DNA of 64,000 nucleotides from Nitrososphaeria archaeon (GTDB taxonomy: Archaea > Thermoproteota > Nitrososphaeria > JACIWG01). The stretch lies in contig JARVJP010000011.1 of NCBI GenBank assembly GCA_029776065.1, positions 124,001 to 188,000 of the forward strand, written 5' to 3'. This document shows positions 42,862 to 50,994 of the stretch, piece by piece. The notes under the pieces are model-generated. The model saw only the letters and a list, made by a program, of their open reading frames with translations. It searched no databases and was not told where the DNA came from. Position 1 is the first letter of the stretch, and every line of letters begins with the position of its first letter. The position numbers were made by a program, and so were the translations under genes.

Positions 42862-43027
42862 GAAATCCATTTTCAATGAAGAAATTAAGGTTATAAGTAT
42901 CGGCATAAAGGACTTTTATGATTCATTGATGTTACAAAATGTGAAGACCCTTCATGTAGATTGGCGCCCACCTGCAAGTGGAGATAAGCACGTCTTGGAC
43001 TTGTTAGATCGAATCAACAATAAATAA
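42851..43027 (+). CDS. Separate FdrA C-terminal domain protein
   Basis: The ATG at 42851 lies inside the last codons of fdrA (stop 42859-42861) in the +1 frame. The 58-residue product IKVISIGIKDFYDSLMLQNVKTLHVDWRPPASGDKHVLDLLDRI matches, by eye, the C-terminal end of E. coli FdrA (INIGLRSFALEL...HYQWSPVAGGNKKLARLLERL as I recall it). So the domain is split off into its own gene, or it is fused by frameshifting. The track start TTG 42812 would overlap fdrA further; the ATG at 42851 is simplest. Confidence 0.75.
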   Translation: MGHKKSIFNEEIKVISIGIKDFYDSLMLQNVKTLHVDWRPPASGDKHVLDLLDRINNK

Positions 43028-43042
43028 ACCCTTTTATTTGAG

Positions 43043-44014
43043 GTGGTCACTTCGAAATCTAATTTAGAAGGGTTAAGAAACTTAAAGGTTCTCTCTATTG
43101 GGTGTAAAGCAAGGGAGATGATGGTGAATGAACGTTTCTGGCTTGTCCACAGTGCGTTTAATCATTCGTTTTATGCTGTATCGAAAAAAGGAGGGATTAT
43201 TTGTTTTGTAAGAAATAAATTATATACGGGTCCAGTGAACCTAGTCTTAGCCTTTCCAAAAAACATGCCTTTTAGAGATGTTTGTGTTGAAAAAGGTAAT
43301 ATTATGGAATATGTCCCAGAGCGTTTAGTCGTTAAGGATAAGGTGACTTTTGACCTAAAACATGCTAAGGTTTGGAATTCACCAATTTGGCGTTCAAAGA
43401 AATTCGACTTAGAGAAGGTCAAACAGAACCTCTCCCTTGCTAAAGATGTGTGCCTTAAGACCTGTCATCGCAAAGGTTTTGGAGAATTCATCGTGTATTT
43501 AGATGACTTTGTGAAAGGGAAGAATGTGGCTTTATCATGCCAAGATGAAGTCATTAATGTTGCTTTTCCCCATATAAACACTTTTATTGAAGGTATTAGA
43601 AAAGGCAATGGAAGTTTAGTAAAGGTTTCTGCATATAATCTAGCAGGACTAGGTCAAGGTTTAACTCCTTCCGCAGATGATTTTATGATTGGGTTTGTGG
43701 CCGCTGCTTCCATAATCTCTAAACATTACCACTTAAATTATGAAAAGGTATTTAGTATCAACAGAGGGATACTTTCTGCTTTTGAGGAAAAAAGTACAAC
43801 CAGTATAAGCATGGCTTTTTTGAGGTTGGCTGTTGAGGGTGAAGCTATAGGACCTATTTGGTCTCTTATAGAATCAATCTTCACCTCTAAGAATATTGAA
43901 AGGTCTACTATAGGTCTGCTAAGAATTGGTCATTCTTCTGGAGTGGATATGTTCTTTGGCGTTGTTCTATCAACTTCACTATTACTAGAAAGTTTGTTGG
44001 GCGGCACTGTGTAA
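43043..44014 (+). CDS. DUF2877 protein (YlbF/AllH-like)
   Basis: The 323-residue product carries the DUF2877 features GLGQGLTPSADDFMIGFVAA, STTSISMAFLRLAVEGEAI and IGHSSGVDMFFGVVLS. In E. coli the homologue (AllH) is a subunit of oxamate carbamoyltransferase with FdrA (AllF) and DUF1116 (AllG). The start is the GTG at 43043, 15 bases after the FdrA C-terminal ORF. Reading direction and spacing fit one transcript with fdrA. Confidence 0.85.
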   Translation: MVTSKSNLEGLRNLKVLSIGCKAREMMVNERFWLVHSAFNHSFYAVSKKGGIICFVRNKLYTGPVNLVLAFPKNMPFRDVCVEKGNIMEYVPERLVVKDKVTFDLKHAKVWNSPIWRSKKFDLEKVKQNLSLAKDVCLKTCHRKGFGEFIVYLDDFVKGKNVALSCQDEVINVAFPHINTFIEGIRKGNGSLVKVSAYNLAGLGQGLTPSADDFMIGFVAAASIISKHYHLNYEKVFSINRGILSAFEEKSTTSISMAFLRLAVEGEAIGPIWSLIESIFTSKNIERSTIGLLRIGHSSGVDMFFGVVLSTSLLLESLLGGTV

Positions 44015-44033
44015 AAGTTGGTGTTTCGAAGGC

Positions 44034-45329
44034 CTAGATACCCAGTTCTTTGCCAAGTTCCTCAATTGCTTTGTTGAAGCAATCAATTGGCGCTCTAACT
44101 AGGCCTGCGCCTATCTGCCCAAAACCTGGTTTTTTATGCGTTATGCTAGTGTTGATTATCGGCTCTATTCCAGTTTCAACCACTTTTATTACATCTATTC
44201 CTGTTGGTGTTCCAATAAAGTCCAAGTAAGGAATCGGGTATGAGCTATTCTTTGTCAATGTTATCTCGTACATTTCTTTTGTGTATAAAATAGCGTCTTT
44301 TACAGTTCCGCCTATGCCTGTGGCTGTTCCAAACTGTATTAAAGCTGGTGAAGCAGCCATCGCAAACCCACCTATTCCAGCTGTCTCTGTTATACAGCTA
44401 TCACCAAGGTCAGGGCAAGCGTCTTTAGAGGTATACCCTGGAAAGTATGAACCTTGTACGTGGCGTGCAGGGGCTGTAAACCATCTATCTCCTAAACCAC
44501 TTACCCTTATACCAAATTCCACACCATTCCGAGCCATCGTTGTCACAACCGTGCTATTCTTTATGTTATGTCCTGATTCAAGTACAAGTTTACAAGCTGC
44601 CATAATTGGGTATAACATCCAGTTATCATCATAATCTAAGAGATGGGCTATATCTGAAATTAGTTCTCTACTTACATCAGCTCTGAAAAGCATGGGTATT
44701 ATCATCTTTCCAAAAAGGGCTGTCGAAGCTTGGCATCGGTTGTGGCCATCATCCCCCATCATAATAGATTTTGAAATTAATGCGCGCATATCAATCCCAT
44801 CTGCTTCTTTTAAAGCTGATCTAAGCGCGGGCGTGACTTTGTCCTTAAGCCAATTAAGCTTTCTAATTACGTTATCGTCATAAACGCCATATCTTAAAGC
44901 CTTGAAGGTTTCCTCTTTCATATGTGTGTACGCATAGCTTCTGTGAACCTTATCAAAGACAACAAAAAGGGGTTGCGACGCAGAAATCATGTGCCCTGCA
45001 CCAGCGACAGCGTGGAAATGATGTGCTGGTTCAATTTCAACTTCAAAATTATCAATCATCTTTTTCGCCTGGGCAGGCGTTTCAGCTAACCCTTCAAAAA
45101 GAATTGCCCCAATTAATGAACCGATATGAGGGCCACAGATCTTATCCAGTTGTATTGGAGGCCCTGCATGAAGGAATTTGTTCTTCTTCAAGCCTGGAAT
45201 TACTTCAAAGGCTGGTTTTACATCAACTAGTAGGGGTTGTGATTCTAGAATCTTTTCGATAGATAGTTTGTTTGCTGCATTTATTTGATCCTTAATTCTT
45301 CCCAATGGAATCACCTTCTGAATCCTCAA
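44034..45329 (-). CDS. DUF1116 protein (YlbE/AllG-like)
   Basis: The 431-residue product matches DUF1116, with QINAANKLSIEKILESQPLLVDVKPAFEVIPGL near the N-terminus, GPPIQLDKICGPHIGSLIGAILFEG, MMGDDGHNRCQASTALF, MARNGVEFGIRVSGLGDRWFTAPA and GGFAMAASPALIQFG. It is the third subunit type of the FdrA complex. Unlike in bacteria it is on the opposite strand, convergent with the DUF2877 gene (19 bases between stops). The three neighbours probably act together, but this transcription split is unusual. Confidence 0.85.
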   Translation of the reverse strand: MRIQKVIPLGRIKDQINAANKLSIEKILESQPLLVDVKPAFEVIPGLKKNKFLHAGPPIQLDKICGPHIGSLIGAILFEGLAETPAQAKKMIDNFEVEIEPAHHFHAVAGAGHMISASQPLFVVFDKVHRSYAYTHMKEETFKALRYGVYDDNVIRKLNWLKDKVTPALRSALKEADGIDMRALISKSIMMGDDGHNRCQASTALFGKMIIPMLFRADVSRELISDIAHLLDYDDNWMLYPIMAACKLVLESGHNIKNSTVVTTMARNGVEFGIRVSGLGDRWFTAPARHVQGSYFPGYTSKDACPDLGDSCITETAGIGGFAMAASPALIQFGTATGIGGTVKDAILYTKEMYEITLTKNSSYPIPYLDFIGTPTGIDVIKVVETGIEPIINTSITHKKPGFGQIGAGLVRAPIDCFNKAIEELGKELGI

Positions 45330-45355
45330 GCTTTCTTGGAGATAAAGATTTTCTA

Positions 45356-46942
45356 CTATTGGTCATAAATTGTCTGAGTTTTTTCTCCTAATGCCCAACT
45401 AAATTTCTCGCGAAGGCTCTTCGAATACAGGCGATTAATGTCGATATGATTCCTTCTCGCATACTCTACCACAAGTCTTGGATCTATGTATGAATTGAGC
45501 GAGGTGCTAAGGTTCCACTCAGAAGTATCCCTATATACTTCAAATTCTAGCTTTGCCTTTTGGTAAAGCTTTTCCACTTTCTCCAGCTTCTTTAACAACT
45601 GTTTCCCTGCCTCTTTATTATCGACAAGTTCTTTCTTCAGTTCTTCGTACTCAGCTCTCCTTTTATTCATTCTCTCCTGTCTTTTCCTAAGTTTCTCTTC
45701 AAATTTGTCTGGAAGTTTCTTTTTGTGGTTAAGCCTCTTTGCTACAGCGCAATTTATGTACTTAAACCTAATTATTCCTTGAAATTCATCTTTTCCAAAA
45801 AGTTTGTCGGTGTCTTTTATTGCTTCTTTCAAAGTTTCCCCTGCGATCATCGTCCTAAAGGTTTTAGCTGAAACACCTGGTGTAACTTCTTGTAGAAACC
45901 TAGAAACCTTTTGAGAATTTATGCCATTAAATATTGATCCATTCTGCGCTTGCTCCTTAAACATTTTTAGGTTTTTTAAAACGATGCTAGGAAGTATTAA
46001 TTCTCTGTGCCATTGAACGTAATCTTTTCCAACGAAGTCTAAGATCACCTTTTGTCCTTCTACCTTTACATTTTCAGATTTCAGAGTTGTACAACCTATG
46101 GTTCCCATTTCCCCGGCTACTCTCTCGTCCCCAACCCTTATTCCTGACTCCTTTATCAAGTAGACCGCGGTAGCCACCTTCCTCCTATCCACATCTCTTG
46201 ATGATAAATTCTCTTTTACATGTCTTTCAACTTCTTTTATCTTTCTTCTAAGTTCCTGTGCTTTTTCCCACTTTTTAATTTCTTTATCTTGGCGTATTCT
46301 GCTATTGGGTGAAAACCAAACATATTTCATCTTACCGTTTAAGGGATTTCTCCAACAAGCTATCCACATACAATTGCTCTTCCACACGATCTCCTTCCAA
46401 CCTTCCTCAAGGTCTTCAGGTTTTTCACTCAGATTTAAGGTAATATCTTTACGTGTGACAGCACTCTTCCACCTACCTCTTAATGGGTTCTTTCCTTTGG
46501 ATACAAAAATTCCTGGTGGCTCAACTACCCAGTTTTGTAGCACTACCTTTATGCCATCTATAATCGCGTATCCATATTTTTCTTTTAATGCTTCTCTATA
46601 TTTTTTTCTTTCTTCACTGAGTCTTTTTCTTTCCTCTCTTGTCAGGCTTTCCTTTTTCTTCTTCTCATCTTCTATATAATTAAAGATATCTGTCCAATCG
46701 AAGTCTTCTATGTTGGCTCTTTTTGATATCCCAAGCTTTTTGGTGAAGTCTTCAAGAAAATTTGAGACGAAGACGGGGTCTTTAACATAGGCTGTACCAA
46801 ATTTTTTAACAAAAGCAACAGCCATCTGTTCTGTCTCAGGATTTAACTCTAAGAGTCTTCCCTCGAACTTTAAAGTTAAGCCAATTGATTTATATTCTGG
46901 GATATAAACGCCATGGTGGATAAGCTGCTTCATGTCATACAA
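45356..46942 (-). CDS. Eukaryote-type DNA topoisomerase IB
   Basis: Topoisomerase IB nicks one strand through a 3'-phosphotyrosine and relaxes supercoils. The 528-residue product has the core N-terminal clamp (GIKVVLQNWVVEPPGIFVSKGKNPLRG), the catalytic R269 in SGIRVGDERVAGEMGTIGCTTLK, R363 in AKTFRTMIAG, a linker coiled coil (RKRQERMNKRRAEYEELKKEL...) and the active-site tyrosine Y485 in SLNSYIDPRLVVEY. Eukaryotic topo I has the same SK-LNYIDPR block. Among archaea this enzyme is known from Thaumarchaeota/Aigarchaeota relatives, so it is a useful lineage marker. All catalytic residues looked for are present. Confidence 0.95.
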   Translation of the reverse strand: MYDMKQLIHHGVYIPEYKSIGLTLKFEGRLLELNPETEQMAVAFVKKFGTAYVKDPVFVSNFLEDFTKKLGISKRANIEDFDWTDIFNYIEDEKKKKESLTREERKRLSEERKKYREALKEKYGYAIIDGIKVVLQNWVVEPPGIFVSKGKNPLRGRWKSAVTRKDITLNLSEKPEDLEEGWKEIVWKSNCMWIACWRNPLNGKMKYVWFSPNSRIRQDKEIKKWEKAQELRRKIKEVERHVKENLSSRDVDRRKVATAVYLIKESGIRVGDERVAGEMGTIGCTTLKSENVKVEGQKVILDFVGKDYVQWHRELILPSIVLKNLKMFKEQAQNGSIFNGINSQKVSRFLQEVTPGVSAKTFRTMIAGETLKEAIKDTDKLFGKDEFQGIIRFKYINCAVAKRLNHKKKLPDKFEEKLRKRQERMNKRRAEYEELKKELVDNKEAGKQLLKKLEKVEKLYQKAKLEFEVYRDTSEWNLSTSLNSYIDPRLVVEYARRNHIDINRLYSKSLREKFSWALGEKTQTIYDQ

Positions 46943-47155
46943 GCCATTAGGTTGACGCTTTAAAAGTCTAACTATTAAGGGGTGTGCTCTTCTGTAACGA
47001 TGTTCATTAGAGATCGTCTAATAATATTTTATTTACAAATATAGAACATAATGCATAATGCTTCCTACACTTCTACATGGTAAAGCTTACAAGTTGATTA
47101 TAGTCGCAAAGAACTATACCATGCTTCGATTAAATTAACCATTGACGGTCTACGA

Positions 47156-47164
47156 GTTAAATAA
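47156..47164 (+). promoter_or_regulatory. TATA-like box of the first ABC permease
   Basis: GTTAAATAA ends where the AGTAAAC inverted repeat begins. Transcription would start near 47185, within or just after that repeat, so a bound regulator could block initiation. Confidence 0.4.
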
Positions 47165-47179
47165 GTAAACTTGTTTACT
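47164..47179. promoter_or_regulatory. Candidate operator: perfect inverted repeat
   Basis: AGTAAAC-TT-GTTTACT is a perfect 7-base inverted repeat with a 2-base spacer, placed between the TATA-like box and the Shine-Dalgarno GAGGGGG (47183-47189) of the first permease. Size and position are those of an operator for a dimeric helix-turn-helix regulator. I did not find a second copy in front of the second permease. Confidence 0.5.
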
Positions 47180-47200
47180 AAAGAGGGGGTCTGTTTCCTT

Positions 47201-48016
47201 ATGTTTAAAAAAAAGGCGCACACAATTTTGAGGTATTTGTTACTTACAATAATGTCTTTGATCTTCATCTTCCCAATCTTTTATATGGTGTCTTTGTCAT
47301 TTCAAAGTCCTCAAGCCATCGCGAAAGGCTACTTATTTCCTGATTGGGAATTGAAGAATTGGAATATAGTATTATCCCCTTCTTGGCTTACATCCTTCCA
47401 AAACGCCTTGATAATCACGATCTTGTCTGTGATATTTGCTCTTCTCATAAGCTTTCCATCAGCATACATTTTCTCGAGATACAGTTTTACTGGTGATAAA
47501 CATATCTTTTTCTGGTTGTTGATGAACAGAATGACGCCTGCCTCCGCATTACTGCTCCCCTATCTAATAATCTACTTGAGCATAGGATTATATAATACTC
47601 TAATTGGTGTCGTATTGGCATATTTTATTTTTAACATACCTTTAGGTGTTTGGATCTTCACAAGCTATATGAGTTCTATTCCTAGAGAATTGGATGAACA
47701 AGCCTTTGTTGACGGTTATAATCTTTTCAAATTCTTTAAAGAAATATTCATACCGCTTTGCAGACCAGCCATAAGTGTGGTCGTCTTCTTTGTTTGGTAT
47801 CAAACATGGTCTGAAATGTTCATTGCAAGCATCATCACTCGCTACGATACCATGCCTTTGAACGCTAGACTGTTTATGTTACTTGATAGGTCAGCTATGG
47901 GTGCAGATCCGGGTTTATCATCTGCGGCTGGGGTTTTAACATGTATTCCAGGGCTAATATTATTGTATTGGGCAAGAATATATCTATCAAAAGGATTCAC
48001 GTTAGGAAGGCTCTAA
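47201..48016 (+). CDS. ABC transporter permease, MalG/CUT1-type
   Basis: The 271-residue product (ATG 47201, after GAGGGGG; the track start TTG 47171 lies inside the inverted repeat) has six membrane helices. The EAA-type loop that docks on the ATPase is seen in ELDEQAFVDGYNLFKFFKEIFIPLCRPA. NRMTPASALLLPYLIIYLSIGLYNT is typical of MalG-type sugar permeases. No binding protein, MalF-type partner or ATPase gene is nearby, so partners must be elsewhere. It has a paralogue 270 bases downstream. Confidence 0.85.
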   Translation: MFKKKAHTILRYLLLTIMSLIFIFPIFYMVSLSFQSPQAIAKGYLFPDWELKNWNIVLSPSWLTSFQNALIITILSVIFALLISFPSAYIFSRYSFTGDKHIFFWLLMNRMTPASALLLPYLIIYLSIGLYNTLIGVVLAYFIFNIPLGVWIFTSYMSSIPRELDEQAFVDGYNLFKFFKEIFIPLCRPAISVVVFFVWYQTWSEMFIASIITRYDTMPLNARLFMLLDRSAMGADPGLSSAAGVLTCIPGLILLYWARIYLSKGFTLGRL

Positions 48017-48048
48017 CCTTTATTCGGAATCTAATGATGTTTGTAACT

Positions 48049-48065
48049 CTTATAAATTGTATAAG
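48049..48065. repeat. AT-rich inverted repeat between the two permeases
   Basis: CTTATA-AATTG-TATAAG has perfect 6-base arms and lies 33 bases after the first permease stop. It may end or stabilise the first transcript. The rest of the 270-base gap is AT-rich; I see no gene in it. Confidence 0.3.
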
Positions 48066-48286
48066 ATGTTTTCAATAACATTTATAACTTTACAAAAAAT
48101 AGGGCAATATATGTTAGTTATTTCTAAGTTACCTCAGAACTTCACCTCTGAATCTTCCTTACTAAAAGTTGATGGAGTGATGGTTTAAAGTATGAATTCA
48201 CTTTCAATTTTAAAACCTTTCATATCGGATGTGGTAAAGGTTGGTGCTCACATTTATCACGTTAATTTATTTGATTTGATGATGAA

Positions 48287-49093
48287 ATGATAAAGTATGT
48301 AAACTCTCTTCTAAGGATCTTACTGCTTATAATTTCTGCTATAATCTTTGTCTACCCAATCATATATTTAATTGGTCTCTCATTCTCTAGCGTGGATGGA
48401 GTAAATGGTGGTTACGTTGACTGGTTTCTTGGGAATTGGTATGCTCTTTTCTCGTCAAAGTGGGTGGGTTCTTTATGGAACTCATTTTTAATAACAATAC
48501 CTTGCATCATCCTAACTATTTTGATCACATTCCCAGCTGGCTACGTTTTCTCAAGGTATCGTTTTCTAGCAGATAAACACATTTTCTTCTGGTTTTTGAT
48601 GAATAGAATGACCCCTGCCTCAGCGATGCTCCTGCCTTACCTTATCATCTATCTTAGAACAGGGTTGTATAATACAATCCAAGGTGTTATAATAGCATAT
48701 TTTGTTTTTAATGTGCCACTAGGAATATGGTTGTTCACAAGTTTTATGGGGATGATCCCTAAGGAAATCGATGAACAAGCATTTATAGATGGATATGGCT
48801 TATTAAAGTACTTCGAGAAGATCTTTATTCCTTTATGTAAACCAGCTATCGGCGTAGTAAGCTTTTTTATTTGGTATCAAAGCTGGTCTGAAATGTTTAT
48901 TGCGAGTTTGATTACTACCTATGACACTATGCCTTTAAACGCTAGGTTGTTTATGTTGCTTGATAGGGTTGGAAGGATAGGTGATCCTGGCATAGTTTCT
49001 GCTGTTGGAGTAATTACATTGATCCCCGGTATGGTTATGCTTTACTGGGCAAGGAGGTACCTTGCTAAGGGGTTCACATTTGGAAAGATTTAG
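48287..49093 (+). CDS. ABC transporter permease, MalG/CUT1-type (paralogue)
   Basis: The 268-residue product closely parallels the first permease: PAGYVFSRYRFLADKHIFFWFLMNRMTPASAMLLPYLIIYLRTGLYNTIQGV, the EAA loop EIDEQAFIDGYGLLKYFEKIFIPLCKPA and SWSEMFIASLITTYDTMPLNARLFMLLDR. It has six membrane helices and belongs to the same family, so an ancient tandem duplication is likely. Substrate is unknown, and no partner genes are in the window. The start is ATG 48287. It is convergent with mscS. Confidence 0.85.
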   Translation: MIKYVNSLLRILLLIISAIIFVYPIIYLIGLSFSSVDGVNGGYVDWFLGNWYALFSSKWVGSLWNSFLITIPCIILTILITFPAGYVFSRYRFLADKHIFFWFLMNRMTPASAMLLPYLIIYLRTGLYNTIQGVIIAYFVFNVPLGIWLFTSFMGMIPKEIDEQAFIDGYGLLKYFEKIFIPLCKPAIGVVSFFIWYQSWSEMFIASLITTYDTMPLNARLFMLLDRVGRIGDPGIVSAVGVITLIPGMVMLYWARRYLAKGFTFGKI

Positions 49094-49111
49094 ATACTTG
49101 ACCACATAGAT

Positions 49112-49924
49112 TTATGAGCCTGCTCTTCTTCTCTCTTTATCCCAAAGGTCTGTTATTAGGTTCGCTAGCTCTGATTGAAGCATGTAAAGTGTTTTTGCTT
49201 CACCCTTTGGCGCGAATATTCTAACTTTATAGGTCCTTCCTGCGGCTGTACTACCTTCATAGTAACTTTCAGGCTTTCTTATTCCTTCGCCATCGTGTTT
49301 TTTAGCGAATTCTTCTATAGCAGTTTCTATACACTTTTTTATTATTTCATCATTTGAGAGAACACTATGAGGAAGTGTTATTTGGAAAGTGTATTTTATA
49401 AAACCTTCGTGTGTGCAGTTTAAAACTCTACTATTCATTATTTGCACATTTGGAATTAGAATCATGTTGAAGGTAGGCGTATACAGCTTAGTATAGTTTA
49501 TCGAGATCTCCTCCACCTGTCCCTCAACATCGCCTATCTTAACAAAATCCTTTACCTGAAACGGCCTACTAATAATAACATAGAATCCTGCAACAATATT
49601 ATTGATCGTCTGCGATGAGCCGAAACCAACAGCCGCACCAACCAGCGCTGAGCTTCCAATAAACCATTCTGTAGGAAGATGCCATAGACCAAAAAGCGTT
49701 ACTGACAATATAAGTATAGTGAGGATTCGAAGTATAAGTCTAAGAGAATTCTGGATATGTGCTTCTAATTGAAGTTTAAGGCTTACGCGCGTTATGGAAT
49801 TGCTTAATGCCCTATATACGATAGCAATTATTATCAACCCAACTATTGTCCCAATAAGTTGATATGTCTCTATTTGGAGTTGCTCTAGTAATTCAATTAA
49901 GAACAAAATACGCATGATGAACAC
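49112..49924 (-). CDS. MscS-family mechanosensitive channel
   Basis: MscS channels open under membrane tension to release solutes. The 270-residue product has three N-terminal membrane helices, TM3 with small-residue packing (SALVGAAVGFGSSQTINNIVAGFYVIISRPF, near 92-122), and the beta domain KVGDVEGQVEEISINYTKLYTPTFNMILIPN. The C-terminal cytoplasmic domain (YTFQITLPHSVLSNDEIIKKCIE) follows. Length and order are normal. Confidence 0.92.
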   Translation of the reverse strand: MFIMRILFLIELLEQLQIETYQLIGTIVGLIIIAIVYRALSNSITRVSLKLQLEAHIQNSLRLILRILTILILSVTLFGLWHLPTEWFIGSSALVGAAVGFGSSQTINNIVAGFYVIISRPFQVKDFVKIGDVEGQVEEISINYTKLYTPTFNMILIPNVQIMNSRVLNCTHEGFIKYTFQITLPHSVLSNDEIIKKCIETAIEEFAKKHDGEGIRKPESYYEGSTAAGRTYKVRIFAPKGEAKTLYMLQSELANLITDLWDKERRRAGS

Positions 49925-50314
49925 TTTTTCCCTCTACCCTAATATAATATTAACTTTTAAAAAAGATTGGATTAGTTTAAAGGCATCTCACGTTAGTCCC
50001 TACGTTCCAAAAAAAGGAAGTATAGTACCTAATACATGAAAGAATTTGGAACAACTTTCTAATATTACTGACTAAAGTAACAAATATAGCAGAATAAACC
50101 TACATTTCTCACTAGTTCATTGTGCCATAGTAATTATATGCAACTTGCCAACTTCTATTAATAGACACAACATTAGAATAGGTCGGTGTTAGCGCTTAAG
50201 GACAATGTTATCGGCGTTGGCATAGAGCTAAGTTATTATTCACTAATTATGTTACTAAGAATATGTCGTTCTACCAGTGATCACCCAAAAAGCTTGTAAC
50301 GTATGGGTTTAAGA
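49925..50314. other. Non-coding stretch between mscS and the 50356 gene
   Basis: About 390 bases between the divergent mscS and 50356 genes. It is AT-rich and has stops in all frames at short intervals. The first part next to mscS contains AT-rich boxes that could be its promoter. I see no tRNA, inserted element or strong hairpin in it. Confidence 0.5.
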
Positions 50315-50323
50315 CTTATATAA
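50315..50323 (+). promoter_or_regulatory. TATA box of the 50356 gene
   Basis: CTTATATAA is a strong archaeal TATA match, centred 37 bases before ATG 50356, giving a leader of about 12 bases. Confidence 0.6.
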
Positions 50324-50355
50324 TACGCTCTAGGTTTTATTTCTGAACATAAGCC

Positions 50356-50772
50356 ATGGATACACAGGCAAAGAGAAGGTTCGAATTAGCTGCAATCATT
50401 TTGTCTATTATAATAATGTTCACGATTCTTGTTATGCATTACGCACTTACAAACAGAAATGAACTTGGCGCTGTGCCTAGATATGAAAAACTAACACTTA
50501 AGAACATTTACCAAAGCCCCACCCAGGTGAAGTTACTTGTTAAAAACACCGGTTCGTTTACAGATGCTAAAATAACGTGTATACTCGTTGATAGAAGCCT
50601 TCTTTCTGCAATGAATGGCACCTCGGACCCTGAAACGCCCTTTATTCTGAAAGATGGTGATTCAGAGACCATCACGTTAAGCTTTGGCTCACCTTTGGTA
50701 TCTGGCAAAACTTACAAGATAATCATCTGTGCAGAGCAAGGAGACTATGATGTGAATGTTACCATACCATAA
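50356..50772 (+). CDS. Single-pass membrane-anchored extracellular protein
   Basis: The 138-residue product has a short charged N-terminus (MDTQAKRRFE), one hydrophobic helix (LAAIILSIIIMFTILVMHYAL) and a beta-rich exterior domain (LTLKNIYQSPTQVKLLVKNTGSFTDAKITCILVDRSLL...). The soluble part looks Ig-like. The N-terminus is reminiscent of type IV pilin-like anchors, but a pilin cleavage motif is not clear. Function is not known. It is preceded by a good TATA box. Confidence 0.7.
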   Translation: MDTQAKRRFELAAIILSIIIMFTILVMHYALTNRNELGAVPRYEKLTLKNIYQSPTQVKLLVKNTGSFTDAKITCILVDRSLLSAMNGTSDPETPFILKDGDSETITLSFGSPLVSGKTYKIIICAEQGDYDVNVTIP

Positions 50773-50938
50773 GCCTAGCAGCGTTAACCAGTATCTGAAG
50801 CTCATCCGTGAACTTCTTCATCTCATATAGTGGTGGTAGACGTGAGTTCAATTCATCCCTTAAAAGCTTAGAGATTTCACTGCCAACCCCCTTACACAAG
50901 TATTCAGCTAGGCGGTCAGCCTTCCCCCTCCAAGCCAC
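50759..50938 (-). CDS. Candidate small protein of 59 residues, unknown function
   Basis: Too short for the ORF track. From GTG 50938 the minus strand reads MAWRGKADRLAEYLCKGVGSEISKLLRDELNSRLPPLYEM... then KKFTDELQILVNAARLMVW and stops at 50759. The helical, balanced composition looks like real coding sequence. A second in-frame start, ATG 50979, opens MVLLSVLCLEIDVEWLGGG and would join it if one G were added in the G5 run near 50926-50930. So either a short gene or a frameshifted one. Its 3' end overlaps the 50356 gene by 14 bases. Confidence 0.4.
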   Translation of the reverse strand: MAWRGKADRLAEYLCKGVGSEISKLLRDELNSRLPPLYEMKKFTDELQILVNAARLMVW

Positions 50939-50994
50939 TCAACGTCAATCTCTAAGCATAGGACAGATAAAAGCACCATCTGTTAAAATGTAGG

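Noticed and set aside
49925-50314. Possible RNA gene or element in the mscS gap
   Set aside because: I found no tRNA-like fold, strong hairpin, or flanking repeats; only AT-rich sequence.
50808-50993. 61-residue plus ORF MNFFISYSGGRREF
   Set aside because: The minus strand of the same stretch reads much more like protein (ADRLAEYLCKGVGSEIS...).
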